Assembly (NCBI GenBank): GCA_051881315.1
Contig: JBJEPQ010000029.1
Span: forward strand, 186,001-250,000
DNA length: 64,000 nucleotides
Direction: 5' to 3'
From: CAG-488 sp051881315
GTDB lineage: Bacteria; Bacillota; Clostridia; Oscillospirales; Acutalibacteraceae
The position numbers were made by a program, and so were the translations under genes. Every line of letters starts with the position of its first letter. Within the stretch, counting starts at the first letter, position 1. The notes beneath the pieces are model-generated. The model worked only from the letters and a program-made list of their open reading frames with translations, was not told the origin of the DNA and ran no database searches. This document shows positions 1-10,300 of the stretch, piece by piece.

Positions 1-2649
1 GAGCAGGGACTTTCAGAGTCCGAAGCCAAGAGCAGGCTTGAAAAGAACGGAAAAAACAAGCTTGCACAGGCAAAATCAAAATCTCTTGTAAAAAGATTTT
101 TTGAACAGCTTTCCGATCCGATGATAATTATTCTCATCGTGGCGGCTGTCATCTCCGCCGTGTCAACGGTTTATGAGGGAAAAATGACGGGCGCAACCGC
201 TTTCCCGACCGACACGGTAATCATTCTCGTCGTTGTTCTCATCAATGCCGTTCTCGGCGTTTTGCAGGAGAGCAAGGCGGAAAAAGCCATCGAAGCCCTG
301 CAGGAAATGAGTGCGGCAACCTCAAAGGTCATTAGAGACGGCAGAATTATGACGGTTAAGAGCGAGGATCTCACCGTCGGCGACGTTATCGTTCTTGAAG
401 CGGGCGACGCAGTTCCTGCCGACTGCCGAATTTTTGAGAGCGCAAGCCTCAAGATAGAGGAGGCGGCTCTGACAGGAGAAAGTGTTCCTGTCAGCAAGAT
501 GATTGCCGCTCTCGGAGTTGAAAACGGAAACGACATTCCGCTCGGCGACAGAAAAAATATGGCTTATATGGGAAGCTCCGTTGTTTACGGCAGAGGTAAA
601 GCTGTTGTAACGGCAACGGGAATGGGCACGGAAATGGGCAAGATCGCCGACGCTATCACTCAGGCGGAGGACGGTCAGACGCCGCTCCAGAAGAAGCTTT
701 CCCAGCTTTCAAAGGTGCTTACCTTCCTTGTTCTCGGCATCTGCGTATTCATTTTCGCATTCACCCTGTTCATGCAGCGTGATATATTCACTTCGGGCAA
801 CTCAACGGAAATCTTCAACAGCGTACTTAATGTATTTATGGTTGCCGTCAGCCTTGCGGTTGCGGCTATACCCGAAGGACTTGCCGCAGTTGTTACGATC
901 GTTCTTTCAATCGGCGTTACGAATATGTCGAAGAAAAATGCGGTCATCAGAAAGCTCACGGCGGTTGAAACCCTCGGATGCGCTCAGATTATCTGCTCCG
1001 ACAAGACAGGTACTCTCACCCAGAACAAGATGACCGTTGTCGATCACTACGGCGACGAAACACTTCTTGCTACGGCAATGGCTCTCTGCTCCGATGCGGA
1101 GGAGGGCGCAGACGGCACCGTTACGGGCGAGCCGACAGAGGCCGCTCTTGTAAGCTACGCCGCAACACTCGGTCTCGGCAAAAACGGACTTAAAAAGGAC
1201 AGTCCGAGAATTGGCGAAGCACCGTTCGATTCGGGCAGAAAGATGATGTCCACCGTCCATGAAACGGCAGACGGAATTATTCAATATACAAAGGGCGCTC
1301 CCGACGTTGTAGTCGATCTCTGCAAATCGGCTTATGTTGACGGCAAGATCGTTCCGATGACAGACGAGATCAAGGCGGAGATCGCAAAGGAAAACAAGCG
1401 TATGGCAGACAAGGCTCTGCGTGTGCTTGCCGCCTCATTCAGAAAGTACGATTCCGCACCGTCCGATTTTGCTCCCGAAAGCCTTGAAAACGAGCTTGTT
1501 TTCGTAGGACTTACGGGTATGATTGATCCCGTTCGTCCCGAGGTCAAGGCGGCTATCGACGAGTGCCGCAGTGCAGGTATTATCCCTGTAATGATAACGG
1601 GTGACCATAAGGATACCGCAGTTGCCATTGCAACCGAGCTTGGTATCCTCTCCGATCCCTCTCAGGCAATGACGGGCGCAGAGCTTTCCGCTCTCAGCGA
1701 CGAAGAATTTGCCGACAGAGTTGAAAACACCTTTGTCTATGCCCGTGTTCAGCCCGAACACAAGACAAGGATCGTCAACGCATGGCGAGCTAAGGGTAAG
1801 ATTACCGCAATGACGGGCGACGGTGTAAACGACGCTCCGTCGATCAAGAGCGCAGACATCGGTGTAGGAATGGGCATCACGGGTACGGATGTTACGAAGA
1901 ACGTTGCCGATATGGTTCTCACCGACGACAACTTTGCAACGATCGTCAACGCCGTTGAAGAGGGCAGAAGAATTTACGACAATATCCGTAAGGCTATCCA
2001 GTTCCTGCTCGGCTCCAACCTTGCCGAGGTTCTCTCGATATTCATTGCAACGCTTCTGAGCTTCACAATTCTCAAGGCTCCGCATCTTCTTTTCATCAAC
2101 CTTGTAACCGACTGTTTCCCGGCTCTTGCGCTCGGACTTGAAAAATCCGAAAAGGATATCATGCACCGCAAGCCCCGTGATCCGTCCGACGGAGTTTTTG
2201 CAGGCGGTCTCGGCTTTGACGTTCTGTATCAGGGAATTCTTGTAACAGCCTTGACTCTTGCCGCATTCTTCATCGGCGAACGCTTTGAGGCAGGCTACTG
2301 GGCATTCAGAAACATTGCAGAATGTGAGCAGGGTATGACGATGGCGTTCCTCACAATGTCGATGTGCGAGATTTTCCATTCGCTGAATATGCGCTCACAG
2401 AGAGGCTCGATGATCGCCATGAGCATCAAGGGCAGCCACAACGTTCCGCTCTTTGCGGCAATGGTTGCTTCGCTTCTCCTCACAACAGCAGTTATCGAAG
2501 TTCCATTCCTTGCAAACGCTTTCGGCTTCACCCCGATCGGCATTGCCGAGTATGCAACGTCAATCGGTCTTGCAATTTCGATAATTCCGATTGTCGAAAT
2601 CGTCAAGCTTATTCAAAGAACGGTTGCGAAGAAAAAGAACAGAGCTTAA
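1..2649 (+). CDS. Calcium-transporting P-type ATPase (PMCA/SERCA-like), 5' partial
   Basis: An integral-membrane cation pump that couples ATP hydrolysis to export, most likely of Ca2+. The reading frame is open from base 1, so the start lies outside the window. 882 residues are visible, beginning inside the N-terminal cation-ATPase domain (GLSESEAKSRLEKNGKN). Visible motifs, in visible numbering, are the actuator TGES near 158, the M4 PEGLAA, the phosphorylation motif DKTGTLT with Asp334, and the hinge TGDGVNDAP near 605. M6 carries NLVTD, which has the Asn/Thr/Asp ligands typical of Ca2+ pumps. A C-terminal membrane bundle follows. The gene ends in an intrinsic terminator. P-ATPase type IIA/IIB is certain by family; the exact ion is inference. 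Confidence 0.95.
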   Translation, partial: EQGLSESEAKSRLEKNGKNKLAQAKSKSLVKRFFEQLSDPMIIILIVAAVISAVSTVYEGKMTGATAFPTDTVIILVVVLINAVLGVLQESKAEKAIEALQEMSAATSKVIRDGRIMTVKSEDLTVGDVIVLEAGDAVPADCRIFESASLKIEEAALTGESVPVSKMIAALGVENGNDIPLGDRKNMAYMGSSVVYGRGKAVVTATGMGTEMGKIADAITQAEDGQTPLQKKLSQLSKVLTFLVLGICVFIFAFTLFMQRDIFTSGNSTEIFNSVLNVFMVAVSLAVAAIPEGLAAVVTIVLSIGVTNMSKKNAVIRKLTAVETLGCAQIICSDKTGTLTQNKMTVVDHYGDETLLATAMALCSDAEEGADGTVTGEPTEAALVSYAATLGLGKNGLKKDSPRIGEAPFDSGRKMMSTVHETADGIIQYTKGAPDVVVDLCKSAYVDGKIVPMTDEIKAEIAKENKRMADKALRVLAASFRKYDSAPSDFAPESLENELVFVGLTGMIDPVRPEVKAAIDECRSAGIIPVMITGDHKDTAVAIATELGILSDPSQAMTGAELSALSDEEFADRVENTFVYARVQPEHKTRIVNAWRAKGKITAMTGDGVNDAPSIKSADIGVGMGITGTDVTKNVADMVLTDDNFATIVNAVEEGRRIYDNIRKAIQFLLGSNLAEVLSIFIATLLSFTILKAPHLLFINLVTDCFPALALGLEKSEKDIMHRKPRDPSDGVFAGGLGFDVLYQGILVTALTLAAFFIGERFEAGYWAFRNIAECEQGMTMAFLTMSMCEIFHSLNMRSQRGSMIAMSIKGSHNVPLFAAMVASLLLTTAVIEVPFLANAFGFTPIGIAEYATSIGLAISIIPIVEIVKLIQRTVAKKKNRA

Positions 2650-2658
2650 AATCAATTT

Positions 2659-2688
2659 ACGGACTGTCGCTTCGGCAGTCCGTTTTTG
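2659..2688 (+). terminator. Intrinsic terminator after P-type ATPase
   Basis: A stem of about 11 bp (ACGGACTG with CAGTCCGT plus inner pairs) has a tiny loop and is followed by TTTTT. It sits 10 nt after the ATPase stop. Confidence 0.85.
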
Positions 2689-2702
2689 AAATTTATTACC
2701 GC

Positions 2703-2731
2703 TTGACAAATACGAATTAAGATGTTAATAT
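2703..2731 (+). promoter_or_regulatory. SigA promoter of pheST
   Basis: TTGACA, a 17-bp spacer, then TAATAT, placed just ahead of the T-box leader. Confidence 0.75.
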
Positions 2732-2737
2732 ATTTTC

Positions 2738-2996
2738 CGAACGATACATGGTGAAGATGTGTAAGTAATTCCCGTCAGCGTATGTCAAGAGAGCGGCAGC
2801 CGTCGGCTGAGAGCGCCGCCCTACGGTCGGGAACGAATTTCAGCATCGGAGTGTCCTGCGAAAGCTATGATTAAGCAGGGCGTACCCGTCCGCATCAAGA
2901 CGGTCAAAGAGTGCGGAGTTTTTCTCCGAATATGGGTGGTACCACGGGTTATCCCGTCCCATAACAGGCTTAGCCTTGTTATCGGACGGGTTTTTA
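2738..2996 (+). promoter_or_regulatory. T-box leader (Phe) controlling pheST
   Basis: A tRNA-sensing riboswitch: uncharged tRNA-Phe stabilises the antiterminator and allows read-through into pheS. The conserved T-box TGGGTGGTACCACGGG lies at 2933-2948. A terminator stem (CCCGTCC with GGACGGG, plus an inner stem) spans 2953-2990 and is followed by TTTTT. An AGAGAG element is near 2789, typical of Stem I. A TTC triplet at 2839-2841 sits where the specifier codon is expected and matches the downstream Phe-tRNA synthetase. The T-box and terminator are read directly; the specifier assignment is inference from position. Confidence 0.92.
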
Positions 2997-3016
2997 TTTT
3001 ATCAGGAGGTTATAAA

Positions 3017-4069
3017 ATGTCAGAACAGATTGAATTGCTCAGAAAAAAGTTTGAGGAATCCATTTCGCAGGTCAGGGACGCTTCCGAGCTGGAAACCCTG
3101 CGTGTCAACTTCCTCGGCAAGAGCGGCTTTGTCACAACTCTCCTCAAGGGAATGGGCAAGCTCTCCCCGGATGAGAAAAAGAAAATGGGACAGGTTATAA
3201 ATACCTTTAAGACGAGCGTTGCGGACGCTATCGGCAAGAAAGCTGAGGAACTGCACGAGCTTGCAGTTAAAAAAGAAATTGAAATGACTCCCGAATTTGA
3301 CGTTTCCGTTCCGACCGATCTTTCAAGAGGATCTTATCATCCGATCACTCTTGTTCAGCGTCAGTGCGAGAACGTGTTCAAGTCGATGGGCTTCACCGTT
3401 GAGGATTACAGCGAGGTTGTTACGGACTATGAGTGCTTCGAGTCGCTCAATATTCCCAAGTTTCACCCTGCCCGTGATATGCAGGATACCTACTACCTGA
3501 CAAACGGTCAGCTTCTCAAGTCGCAGACCTCTGCGGCTCAGAACGCTATTTACAGAAAATATAAGGATCAGCTTATCAACGAGGGCAAGCCGATCAAGGC
3601 CGTCTTCCCCGGACGCTGTTTCCGTAACGAGAGCACCGACGCCTGCCACGAAAACACCTTCTTCCAGATGGAGGGCGTTATGGTCGGCAAGGATATTTCC
3701 ATCTCAAACCTTATCTTCTTTATGAAAACAATGCTTTCCGAGGTTTTCCAAAGGGATATCAAGGTCAGGCTCCGTCCCGGCTTCTTCCCGTTCGTTGAAC
3801 CCGGCTTCGAGCTTGATATCAACTGCCTCATCTGCGGCGGCGAGGGCTGTCCCTCGTGTAAGCACAGCGGCTGGCTGGAGCTTTGCCCCTGCGGAATGAT
3901 CCACCCGAACGTACTCAGAGAGGGCGGTATTGATCCCGACGAATACACAGGCTTCGCTTTCGGTCTCGGTCTGACGAGACTTGCGATGATGAAGTACGGC
4001 GTCAAGGATATCCGTGATCTCAACAGCGGCGCTCTTGTAAATCTTGAGCAGTTCACGGACGACGAATAA
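3017..4069 (+). CDS. pheS: Phenylalanine--tRNA ligase alpha subunit
   Basis: Catalytic subunit of the alpha2beta2 PheRS, which charges tRNA-Phe. The 350-residue protein has the normal family length. It has an N-terminal coiled-coil arm, then the class II core: motif 2 (FRNESTD near residue 201, followed by the FFQMEGVMV strand) and motif 3 (GFAFGLGLTRLAMM near 311). The start at 3017 was chosen because AGGAGG lies 6-7 nt upstream. A longer in-frame start exists at 2867, but it would translate the T-box and terminator and is rejected. pheT follows 12 nt later. Confidence 0.97.
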   Translation: MSEQIELLRKKFEESISQVRDASELETLRVNFLGKSGFVTTLLKGMGKLSPDEKKKMGQVINTFKTSVADAIGKKAEELHELAVKKEIEMTPEFDVSVPTDLSRGSYHPITLVQRQCENVFKSMGFTVEDYSEVVTDYECFESLNIPKFHPARDMQDTYYLTNGQLLKSQTSAAQNAIYRKYKDQLINEGKPIKAVFPGRCFRNESTDACHENTFFQMEGVMVGKDISISNLIFFMKTMLSEVFQRDIKVRLRPGFFPFVEPGFELDINCLICGGEGCPSCKHSGWLELCPCGMIHPNVLREGGIDPDEYTGFAFGLGLTRLAMMKYGVKDIRDLNSGALVNLEQFTDDE

Positions 4070-4081
4070 GGAGGCAGAACA

Positions 4082-6442
4082 ATGTTTATTTCAATTAACT
4101 GGATAAAGGATTTCGTCGATCTTTCGGGTTTGGATATTGATGAGCTTATTCACAAGTTTTCTCTTTCCACCGCCGAGGTCGAAAACGAGATTTTCTATAA
4201 GGGAAGCGATGTCAGCGGAGTTGTTGTCGCCGAGATAAAGTCCGTTGAGAACCATCCCGAATCAAAAAAGCTTCACCTGCTCAAGGTTGACGCAGGCGAC
4301 GGAAAGCTCACCGATGTTGTGTGCGGCGCACCGAACGTTAAGGCCGGAATGAAAACCGCATTTGCAAAGGTCGGCGCAAAGCTCGGAGAGATTGAGATCA
4401 CACCGAGAGAGCTTGCGGGCTTCACCTCCTGCGGAATGTGCTGTTCCGAAAAAGAGATTGGTATCAGCGACGACCATTCGGGCATTATGGAGCTTGACGA
4501 GAGCCTTGCCAACGGTACGGATATCAAGGACGTTATGGAAATTGACGATATCGTTTTTGAGGTTGATAACAAGTCGCTTACCAACCGTCCCGACCTCTGG
4601 GGACACTACGGAATTGCAAGGGAGTTTGCCGCGCTTGCAGGCAGACCGCTCAAGCCGCTTGACACCGTCAATCTTACCGAATACAAGGATCTTCCCAAGG
4701 TCGATATGAAGATTGAGGATCCCCTCTGTTACAGATATTCCTGTCTTCAGTTTGAGAATATCACAAGAAAAATCAGTCCTGCAAATATGAGAATCCGTCT
4801 TTATTACTGCGGTATGAGAGCGATCAATTTCCTTGCAGACCTGACAAACTACCTTATGCTTGAAATGGGACAGCCGATGCACGCTTTCGATTCGAGAAAG
4901 GTTGAAAAAATCAGAATAAAGCGTTTTGAAACTCCGTTTGAGTTCCAGACTCTTGACGGCGTTGAAAGGCATATTGACGAGAACACGCTGATGATCTGCA
5001 ACGACAATACACCTGTTGCGATCGCAGGTATTATGGGCGGCCTTGATTCCGAGATCGTGGAGGATACAACCTCGCTCACGCTTGAGTCCGCAACCTTTGA
5101 CGCTGTTTCAATCAGAAAGTCCTCAGCCCGTCTTTCCCACAGAACGGACGCTTCGATGAGATATGAAAAGAGCCTTGATCCCGAAATGACGGTCACGGCA
5201 GTTGCACGTTTTGTCAAGCTCCTCAGCGACTTTGACGGCGGAGTAAAGGTAACTTCGTGCCTTACCGATGAGTACGCGAAGAAGTTTGACAAGGTTACTC
5301 TCAGCTTCGACAAGAGGTTTGTTGACCGCTACACGGGCATCGAGATTGACAACGATACTATCGTTAAAACGCTTACGGCTCTCGGCTTTAAGGTTACGCT
5401 TGACGGTGACGACTTTACCGTTGATGTTCCGAGCTGGAGAGCGACAAAGGACGTTACCCTCAAGGCGGATATCATCGAGGAAATTACGAGAATTTACGGC
5501 TACGACAACTTTGATGTTCACACTGCGGCGGCGCCGCTCTATCCCGTGCGCCCGTTTGCCGAAAAGAGCATTGAGGACAAGATTAAGGATATTCTTGTCA
5601 AGGAGTTCTCTCTGCACGAGGTTCACTCCTACATCTGGGAATACACCGACGAATATAAAAAGCTCGGTATTGTTACAGAGCCGAATGTAAAGCTTCTCAA
5701 TGCGACAAACCCGAACATTGAGACTATCAGAAGATCAATGATCCCGACTCAGCTTTGTCAGATCAAGACCAATTCTTCATACGCTCCGTCGTTCGGAATT
5801 TTTGAGATCGGACGTACTGTTGACGGCATTGACGAAAACAACCTTTGCCGTGAGCACAAAAAGCTTGCAGTAACCCTGTTCAGCAAGACGGAGACGACCG
5901 AGGAGCTTTATTTCAAGCTTATCCGTATGATCTCGGTTGCTGTTGACGACATCAAGCATAAGAGCCTTTCTTTCACGGCGAAAGAGACAGGTCTCAATTA
6001 TATTCATCCGAAGAATTTCAATGCTATCGTCTGCGACGGCAAGGAGATCGGTGAGATCGGCGTTGTTCATCCTGAGGTTCTCAAGAATATCGACAAGAAA
6101 GCGAATGTTGTTTTCCTTGAGATTGATATGAAAGACCTTGTTGAAACCCAGAACGCAGGTATCAAGTATGCCGAGGCTTCAAAATATCCGTCGATCGAGG
6201 TTGACGTGACCTTCGTTGCCGACACGTTCAGACCGATCAAGGAAGCTATTGCGCTTATCAATTCGGAGCTTGTCAAAAAGACCTCCGTTGTCGATACCTA
6301 CAACGATGCAAACGGCAAGTCCATCACGATCAGAATTGTGTTCTCCCATCCCGAAAGAACTCTCGTCAAGGACGAGGTTATGGCTATTGTCAACGAGCTT
6401 ATTGCGAAGCTTGAAAGCAAGGGCATAAAGTTGAAGGCATAA
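4082..6442 (+). CDS. pheT: Phenylalanine--tRNA ligase beta subunit
   Basis: The non-catalytic and editing subunit of PheRS, 786 residues, near the usual length of about 800. Domains in order are the tRNA-binding EMAP/OB domain (about 40-150), the B3/B4 editing domain (about 210-370), B5 (about 400-470), the catalytic-like core, and the C-terminal anticodon-binding ferredoxin fold (about 695-786). The start is preceded by AAGGAGG. It is co-transcribed with pheS and so controlled by the same T-box. The stop is followed within 20 nt by a palindromic repeat element that probably also acts as terminator. Confidence 0.97.
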   Translation: MFISINWIKDFVDLSGLDIDELIHKFSLSTAEVENEIFYKGSDVSGVVVAEIKSVENHPESKKLHLLKVDAGDGKLTDVVCGAPNVKAGMKTAFAKVGAKLGEIEITPRELAGFTSCGMCCSEKEIGISDDHSGIMELDESLANGTDIKDVMEIDDIVFEVDNKSLTNRPDLWGHYGIAREFAALAGRPLKPLDTVNLTEYKDLPKVDMKIEDPLCYRYSCLQFENITRKISPANMRIRLYYCGMRAINFLADLTNYLMLEMGQPMHAFDSRKVEKIRIKRFETPFEFQTLDGVERHIDENTLMICNDNTPVAIAGIMGGLDSEIVEDTTSLTLESATFDAVSIRKSSARLSHRTDASMRYEKSLDPEMTVTAVARFVKLLSDFDGGVKVTSCLTDEYAKKFDKVTLSFDKRFVDRYTGIEIDNDTIVKTLTALGFKVTLDGDDFTVDVPSWRATKDVTLKADIIEEITRIYGYDNFDVHTAAAPLYPVRPFAEKSIEDKIKDILVKEFSLHEVHSYIWEYTDEYKKLGIVTEPNVKLLNATNPNIETIRRSMIPTQLCQIKTNSSYAPSFGIFEIGRTVDGIDENNLCREHKKLAVTLFSKTETTEELYFKLIRMISVAVDDIKHKSLSFTAKETGLNYIHPKNFNAIVCDGKEIGEIGVVHPEVLKNIDKKANVVFLEIDMKDLVETQNAGIKYAEASKYPSIEVDVTFVADTFRPIKEAIALINSELVKKTSVVDTYNDANGKSITIRIVFSHPERTLVKDEVMAIVNELIAKLESKGIKLKA

Positions 6443-6460
6443 AAACAAAATTATTTGCAG

Positions 6461-6664
6461 GGGCTGTCGCACTAAGCGAAGAACAAAAGAAACAATAACA
6501 AAACCAAAAGGCTTGTATTGGAGTTTTTATACCGATACAAGCCTTGATATTTCTTATTAAGAACAAATTATAATGTTTCTTTTTAGCCGTTTTTTCCGAT
6601 TTGACGTATACTCATACGCCTGGCATCGGAAGAAAACGGCTTCTTCATCTTAGTGCGACACCCC
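6461..6664. repeat. MITE-like palindromic element, copy A (with nested palindrome)
   Basis: The ends are inverted (GGGGCTGTCGCACTAAG against CTTAGTGCGACACCCC). The left 35 bp closely matches the left end of the element at 11235. An internal hairpin at 6508-6545 has the arm AAGGCTTGTAT. The right part holds an extra nested palindrome at about 6584-6641 (AGCCGTTTTTTCCGAT with ATCGGAAGAAAACGGCT) that interrupts the terminal repeat relative to copy B. It has no coding capacity and lies 18 nt after pheT. Confidence 0.8.
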
Positions 6665-6671
6665 CGTGTTA

Positions 6672-6701
6672 TTGACATAAAAAAAGGTATGATGTTATAA
6701 T
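6672..6701 (+). promoter_or_regulatory. SigA promoter of 5-FCL gene
   Basis: TTGACA, an 18-bp spacer, then TATAAT, abutting the right end of the repeat element. Confidence 0.75.
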
Positions 6702-6721
6702 TTCGGAAAGGAGGCAGTAAA

Positions 6722-7285
6722 ATGGATAAGAAAGAGCTGAGGTCGGCTTGCCTTGAAAAAATTAAAATCACCTCGCCTGAAAAATTCAGGAAGTGGGGAG
6801 AGGAAGTCTGCGATATTATTACGAAAACGGAGCAATGGAAAAAAGCCGAAACGGTCTTTATCTTTGTGTCAATGCCGACGGAGACGGACACCTCGGGACT
6901 TATCGAAAAAGCCCTGAATACGGGAAAAAGGCTGTGCGTTCCGAAAATCGTCGGAGACGGAATAATGGAAGCGGTAGAGATAAAAAATCAGGCTCAGCTC
7001 AGCTCGGGTAAATTCGGAATTTACGAGCCTGACGATACGAGCCTCTCGGTTGAAAAAAATGAAATTGATCTGATGCTTCTTCCGTGTCTTGCCGCCGATG
7101 AAAACGGCAGACGTCTCGGCAGGGGCGGAGGGTATTACGACCGCTTCTGTGAGGATTATACAGGAGACAAGATAATTGTCTGTCCCAAAATGCTTCTGCT
7201 CAAAGACGGAGAGATCCCGACGGAAAAATGGGATATAACCGCAGACGGAGTTGTAACGGAGAAAAGATTTATTTCTGCAAAGTAA
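6722..7285 (+). CDS. 5-formyltetrahydrofolate cyclo-ligase
   Basis: Cytosolic enzyme converting 5-formyl-THF plus ATP to 5,10-methenyl-THF, which recycles the folate cofactor. The 187-residue length is typical. The N-terminal region carries basic residues of the nucleotide site (MDKKELR). The hallmark GRRLGRGGGYYDRF lies at about 127-140, with the VFIFVSMPTE strand-loop upstream. The start is supported by AAAGGAGG 8 nt upstream. It is monocistronic, with its own promoter just ahead. Confidence 0.93.
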   Translation: MDKKELRSACLEKIKITSPEKFRKWGEEVCDIITKTEQWKKAETVFIFVSMPTETDTSGLIEKALNTGKRLCVPKIVGDGIMEAVEIKNQAQLSSGKFGIYEPDDTSLSVEKNEIDLMLLPCLAADENGRRLGRGGGYYDRFCEDYTGDKIIVCPKMLLLKDGEIPTEKWDITADGVVTEKRFISAK

Positions 7286-7321
7286 TTTTGACGAACGGCG
7301 GATTTTGTCGAGATTCTCAGT

Positions 7322-7350
7322 TTGACTTTAAACTATTCTTTTGATAAAAT
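7322..7350 (+). promoter_or_regulatory. Promoter of the CotH/dockerin gene
   Basis: TTGACT, a 17-bp spacer, then TAAAAT, with the extended TGA immediately before the -10. Confidence 0.7.
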
Positions 7351-7393
7351 AATTACAAATATATTAAAATATATATAAAGGGGGACTGTAAGA

Positions 7394-10300
7394 ATGAAAA
7401 AACTAATTTCGGTTTTGCTGTCGGCGGCAATCGTTTTCGGTTGTTTACCGCTTATTTCTTTTGCTGCATACAGCGACACAGAGAAGGTTTATACAAAGAA
7501 TACCGATGAGGTGTATTTCAATGAGGAATACGCTCAGGTCGGCGTGCCTGTGACGGTTTCCGTTAAGGGCGGCGGAGATGATCTGCTCTATAAATGGTAC
7601 ATAGACGGGGAGGAGATAAGCAATTTTACGGACAGCTATACTCCCGTTGAGTCCGATATCGAGTCCATGCTGATGGCAGAGGTCTGCGGTGCGGACGGAG
7701 AGCTTATCGGCACGGCGAATATGTTCATCAGCAGGCTTCCCGTAATGTATATTGAGACTGAGAACAGAGAGGATATTGTCGTTAAGGAAAAGAGACTCAG
7801 GGCTCATATGAAGCTTCAGGGCAATTCGGAATTTAACGACAGCTCCGTTCTCTATGACGGTGAATTGGAAATAAAGGGACGCGGAAATTCAACGTGGCAA
7901 GCGGACAAAAAGCCGTATAAAATCAAGCTGGACACCAAGACGAGTTTGCTCGGCATGGGCAAAAACAAGCATTGGGTGCTTCTTTCCAATCCTTATGATT
8001 CTTCCCTTTCAAGGAATAAGCTGATATATGATCTTGCGGCGGATATGGGACTTGATACAATGAGCAGTCAATGGATTGATGTGGTGCTGAACGGAAAGGT
8101 TGTCGGCAATTATCTTCTCTGCGAACACGTTCGTGTCGGCGATACCAGAGTTGATATTACAAATTGGGATGATATTGCCGAAGACACGGCAAAGGCGATA
8201 TACAATGCCAACAAGAAGACCATGACGAAAGCCGAGCGTGACGAGCTGGCGGAGCTTATGGAAGCGAATATGGACTGGGTAACTGACGGCTTTATTACCT
8301 ATAAGGGTCAAACATACACGATCTCGGATTATTATGAATTGCCGAAAACCAACGGCGGATATCTTTTGGAGGGTTATGAAGCGGAGGAACCGTATTTTGT
8401 TTCCGACGGCGGATACAGCGTATCTGTAAGCAGTCCTGAGGGAATAGGAAAAGGAATGTTGACGGAGATCAACAGATATTATTCCGATTTTGAAAAAGCT
8501 GCCCTATCATCGGATTTTTTCGCCATTATAAACGGACATAAAGTCAGATACACGGAGCTTGCGGATTTACAATCGCTTGCGAAGTATGCACTTGTCAACG
8601 AAGTTTTTCAAAATCAGGATTTTATGCGTCGCAGTACATATATGTATAAAGATGTGGACGGCAAGCTGATTTTCGGTCCTGTCTGGGATCTTGATAACAG
8701 CAGCGACAATTCCTCTACAAACTATTCTCATTACAAATGGATAGGAATGGACAGGGCTTTTCTTTCAAATGTGGTTAAAGATCCTGTGTTTGTCAAAGCA
8801 TTTTATGATTCATACAGGAAGTACCGCTACACCTTGATTGAGGATATGCTCAAGCCCGGCGGAGACATTGATAAAACTCTGGAAAAGCTCAGCGAATCCG
8901 GAGAAAATAACGACAGGCTATGGAGTAATAAGGTCGGCTTTGAAGATGACCTGAACAATTTCAAGCTTTGGATTAGCCGCAGAATTGACTGGATCGACAC
9001 TCAGATGGCAAGCTTTGAAACGCTGTACGCTTCCCTGAACGGTTCCGCACTTAACAATTCGGGAGCTTCAACTCTCAGGCTGGACGGTTCGACACTTTAT
9101 ATTTCTTCCGACAGCGAAAATGTTGCGGAATACTATGTCTATGTCAACGGTGAAAAAAGATTCGAGCTTCCTTTTGAAAATGAATTTACAGTCGGTTTGA
9201 TTTCTATTCCCGAGGAAAGCGTTGTCAGCGTTATGAGCTATGATGACGAGGATAATCTTGTCGGAATGTCAACGGTTTCAAATTATAATGAGCCGACTAA
9301 ACTGATAATTACCAAAAAACCTGACAAACTTACATATACATCAGGGGATAGCATTGATCTCTCAGGTCTGGAGCTGAAAGCCGTATTTGCAGACGGAACG
9401 GAAAAGACCGTTCAGCCTGAAGCGGCGTTATCCTATGTCAGCGACTGTCTCGGAGCGCAAAACCCTGTGTATAACAAAATTACCGACGAGATAGGCAACA
9501 CATATGTTTCGCTCAGATACCGTGGCGCAAGCGTGGATTACAGGGTGACAAGAACCGCAAACGAAGATGTTGACAAAGTGACGAGGCTTATCGAAGCCTT
9601 GCCGCAGAATAATATTTCAGATAATCTTGACCTTATTTTTGAGGCAAAGCAGGAATATGACGCTCTCAGCGATTCTGCGAAACAGCAGGTGAAAAATTTC
9701 GAAAAAATTGATGAAGCGCTGAAAAAGGTTGATAAACTTGCAGAGGAAGGCCCTTCTCCGATAGTCGGTTGTTATATAGATGCCCTCAGCCGTTACGATC
9801 AGAGAAACAGAATTGTGTTGGTTGCAAAGGGAACTCCGAATAAGATTAGGGTGTTCTGCGACGGAAGTACAACTACCTTGCCGGTGAGCAACAGAACGTT
9901 TTGCATTTCGGAAAAGAGGATCGGCGGTTTCAGCCTTATAACGATAGTTTATGCACTGACTGAACAGCCGATTCAGATCGGAGCGTATTACAATCATATT
10001 TTGGAGGGCGAGATTTATACTTTCAATTCAAAGAAAGCGGTTGAAAACTGCAATAGAATGATAACATCCTTGAACTGCCCGAAAACTTTGGTGTCGAAAG
10101 ACAAGACCGCAGAGCTGAACTTTACATTGAACGAGAGGGTGGAGAAGGTCAGAGCCACAGCCGACGGCAGAACAGTTACCGCAAATGCGGCAGACAAGAC
10201 GGCAAAGCTTGACGTTCCGTTTAGCTCGGTCGGCACAAAGGATATCGGGATAAGCTACTTTGCCGACGGAGAATGGCACAGCTACCGAAACGTTTCCGTG

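Noticed and set aside
1435..2379. Antisense frame of 314 codons opposite the P-type ATPase
   Set aside because: It lies fully within a gene with strong motifs, has no ribosome-binding site, and its peptide resembles no family; it is a by-product of codon bias.
2867..3016. N-terminal extension of PheS
   Set aside because: It would translate the T-box and its terminator. AGGAGG precedes the ATG at 3017.
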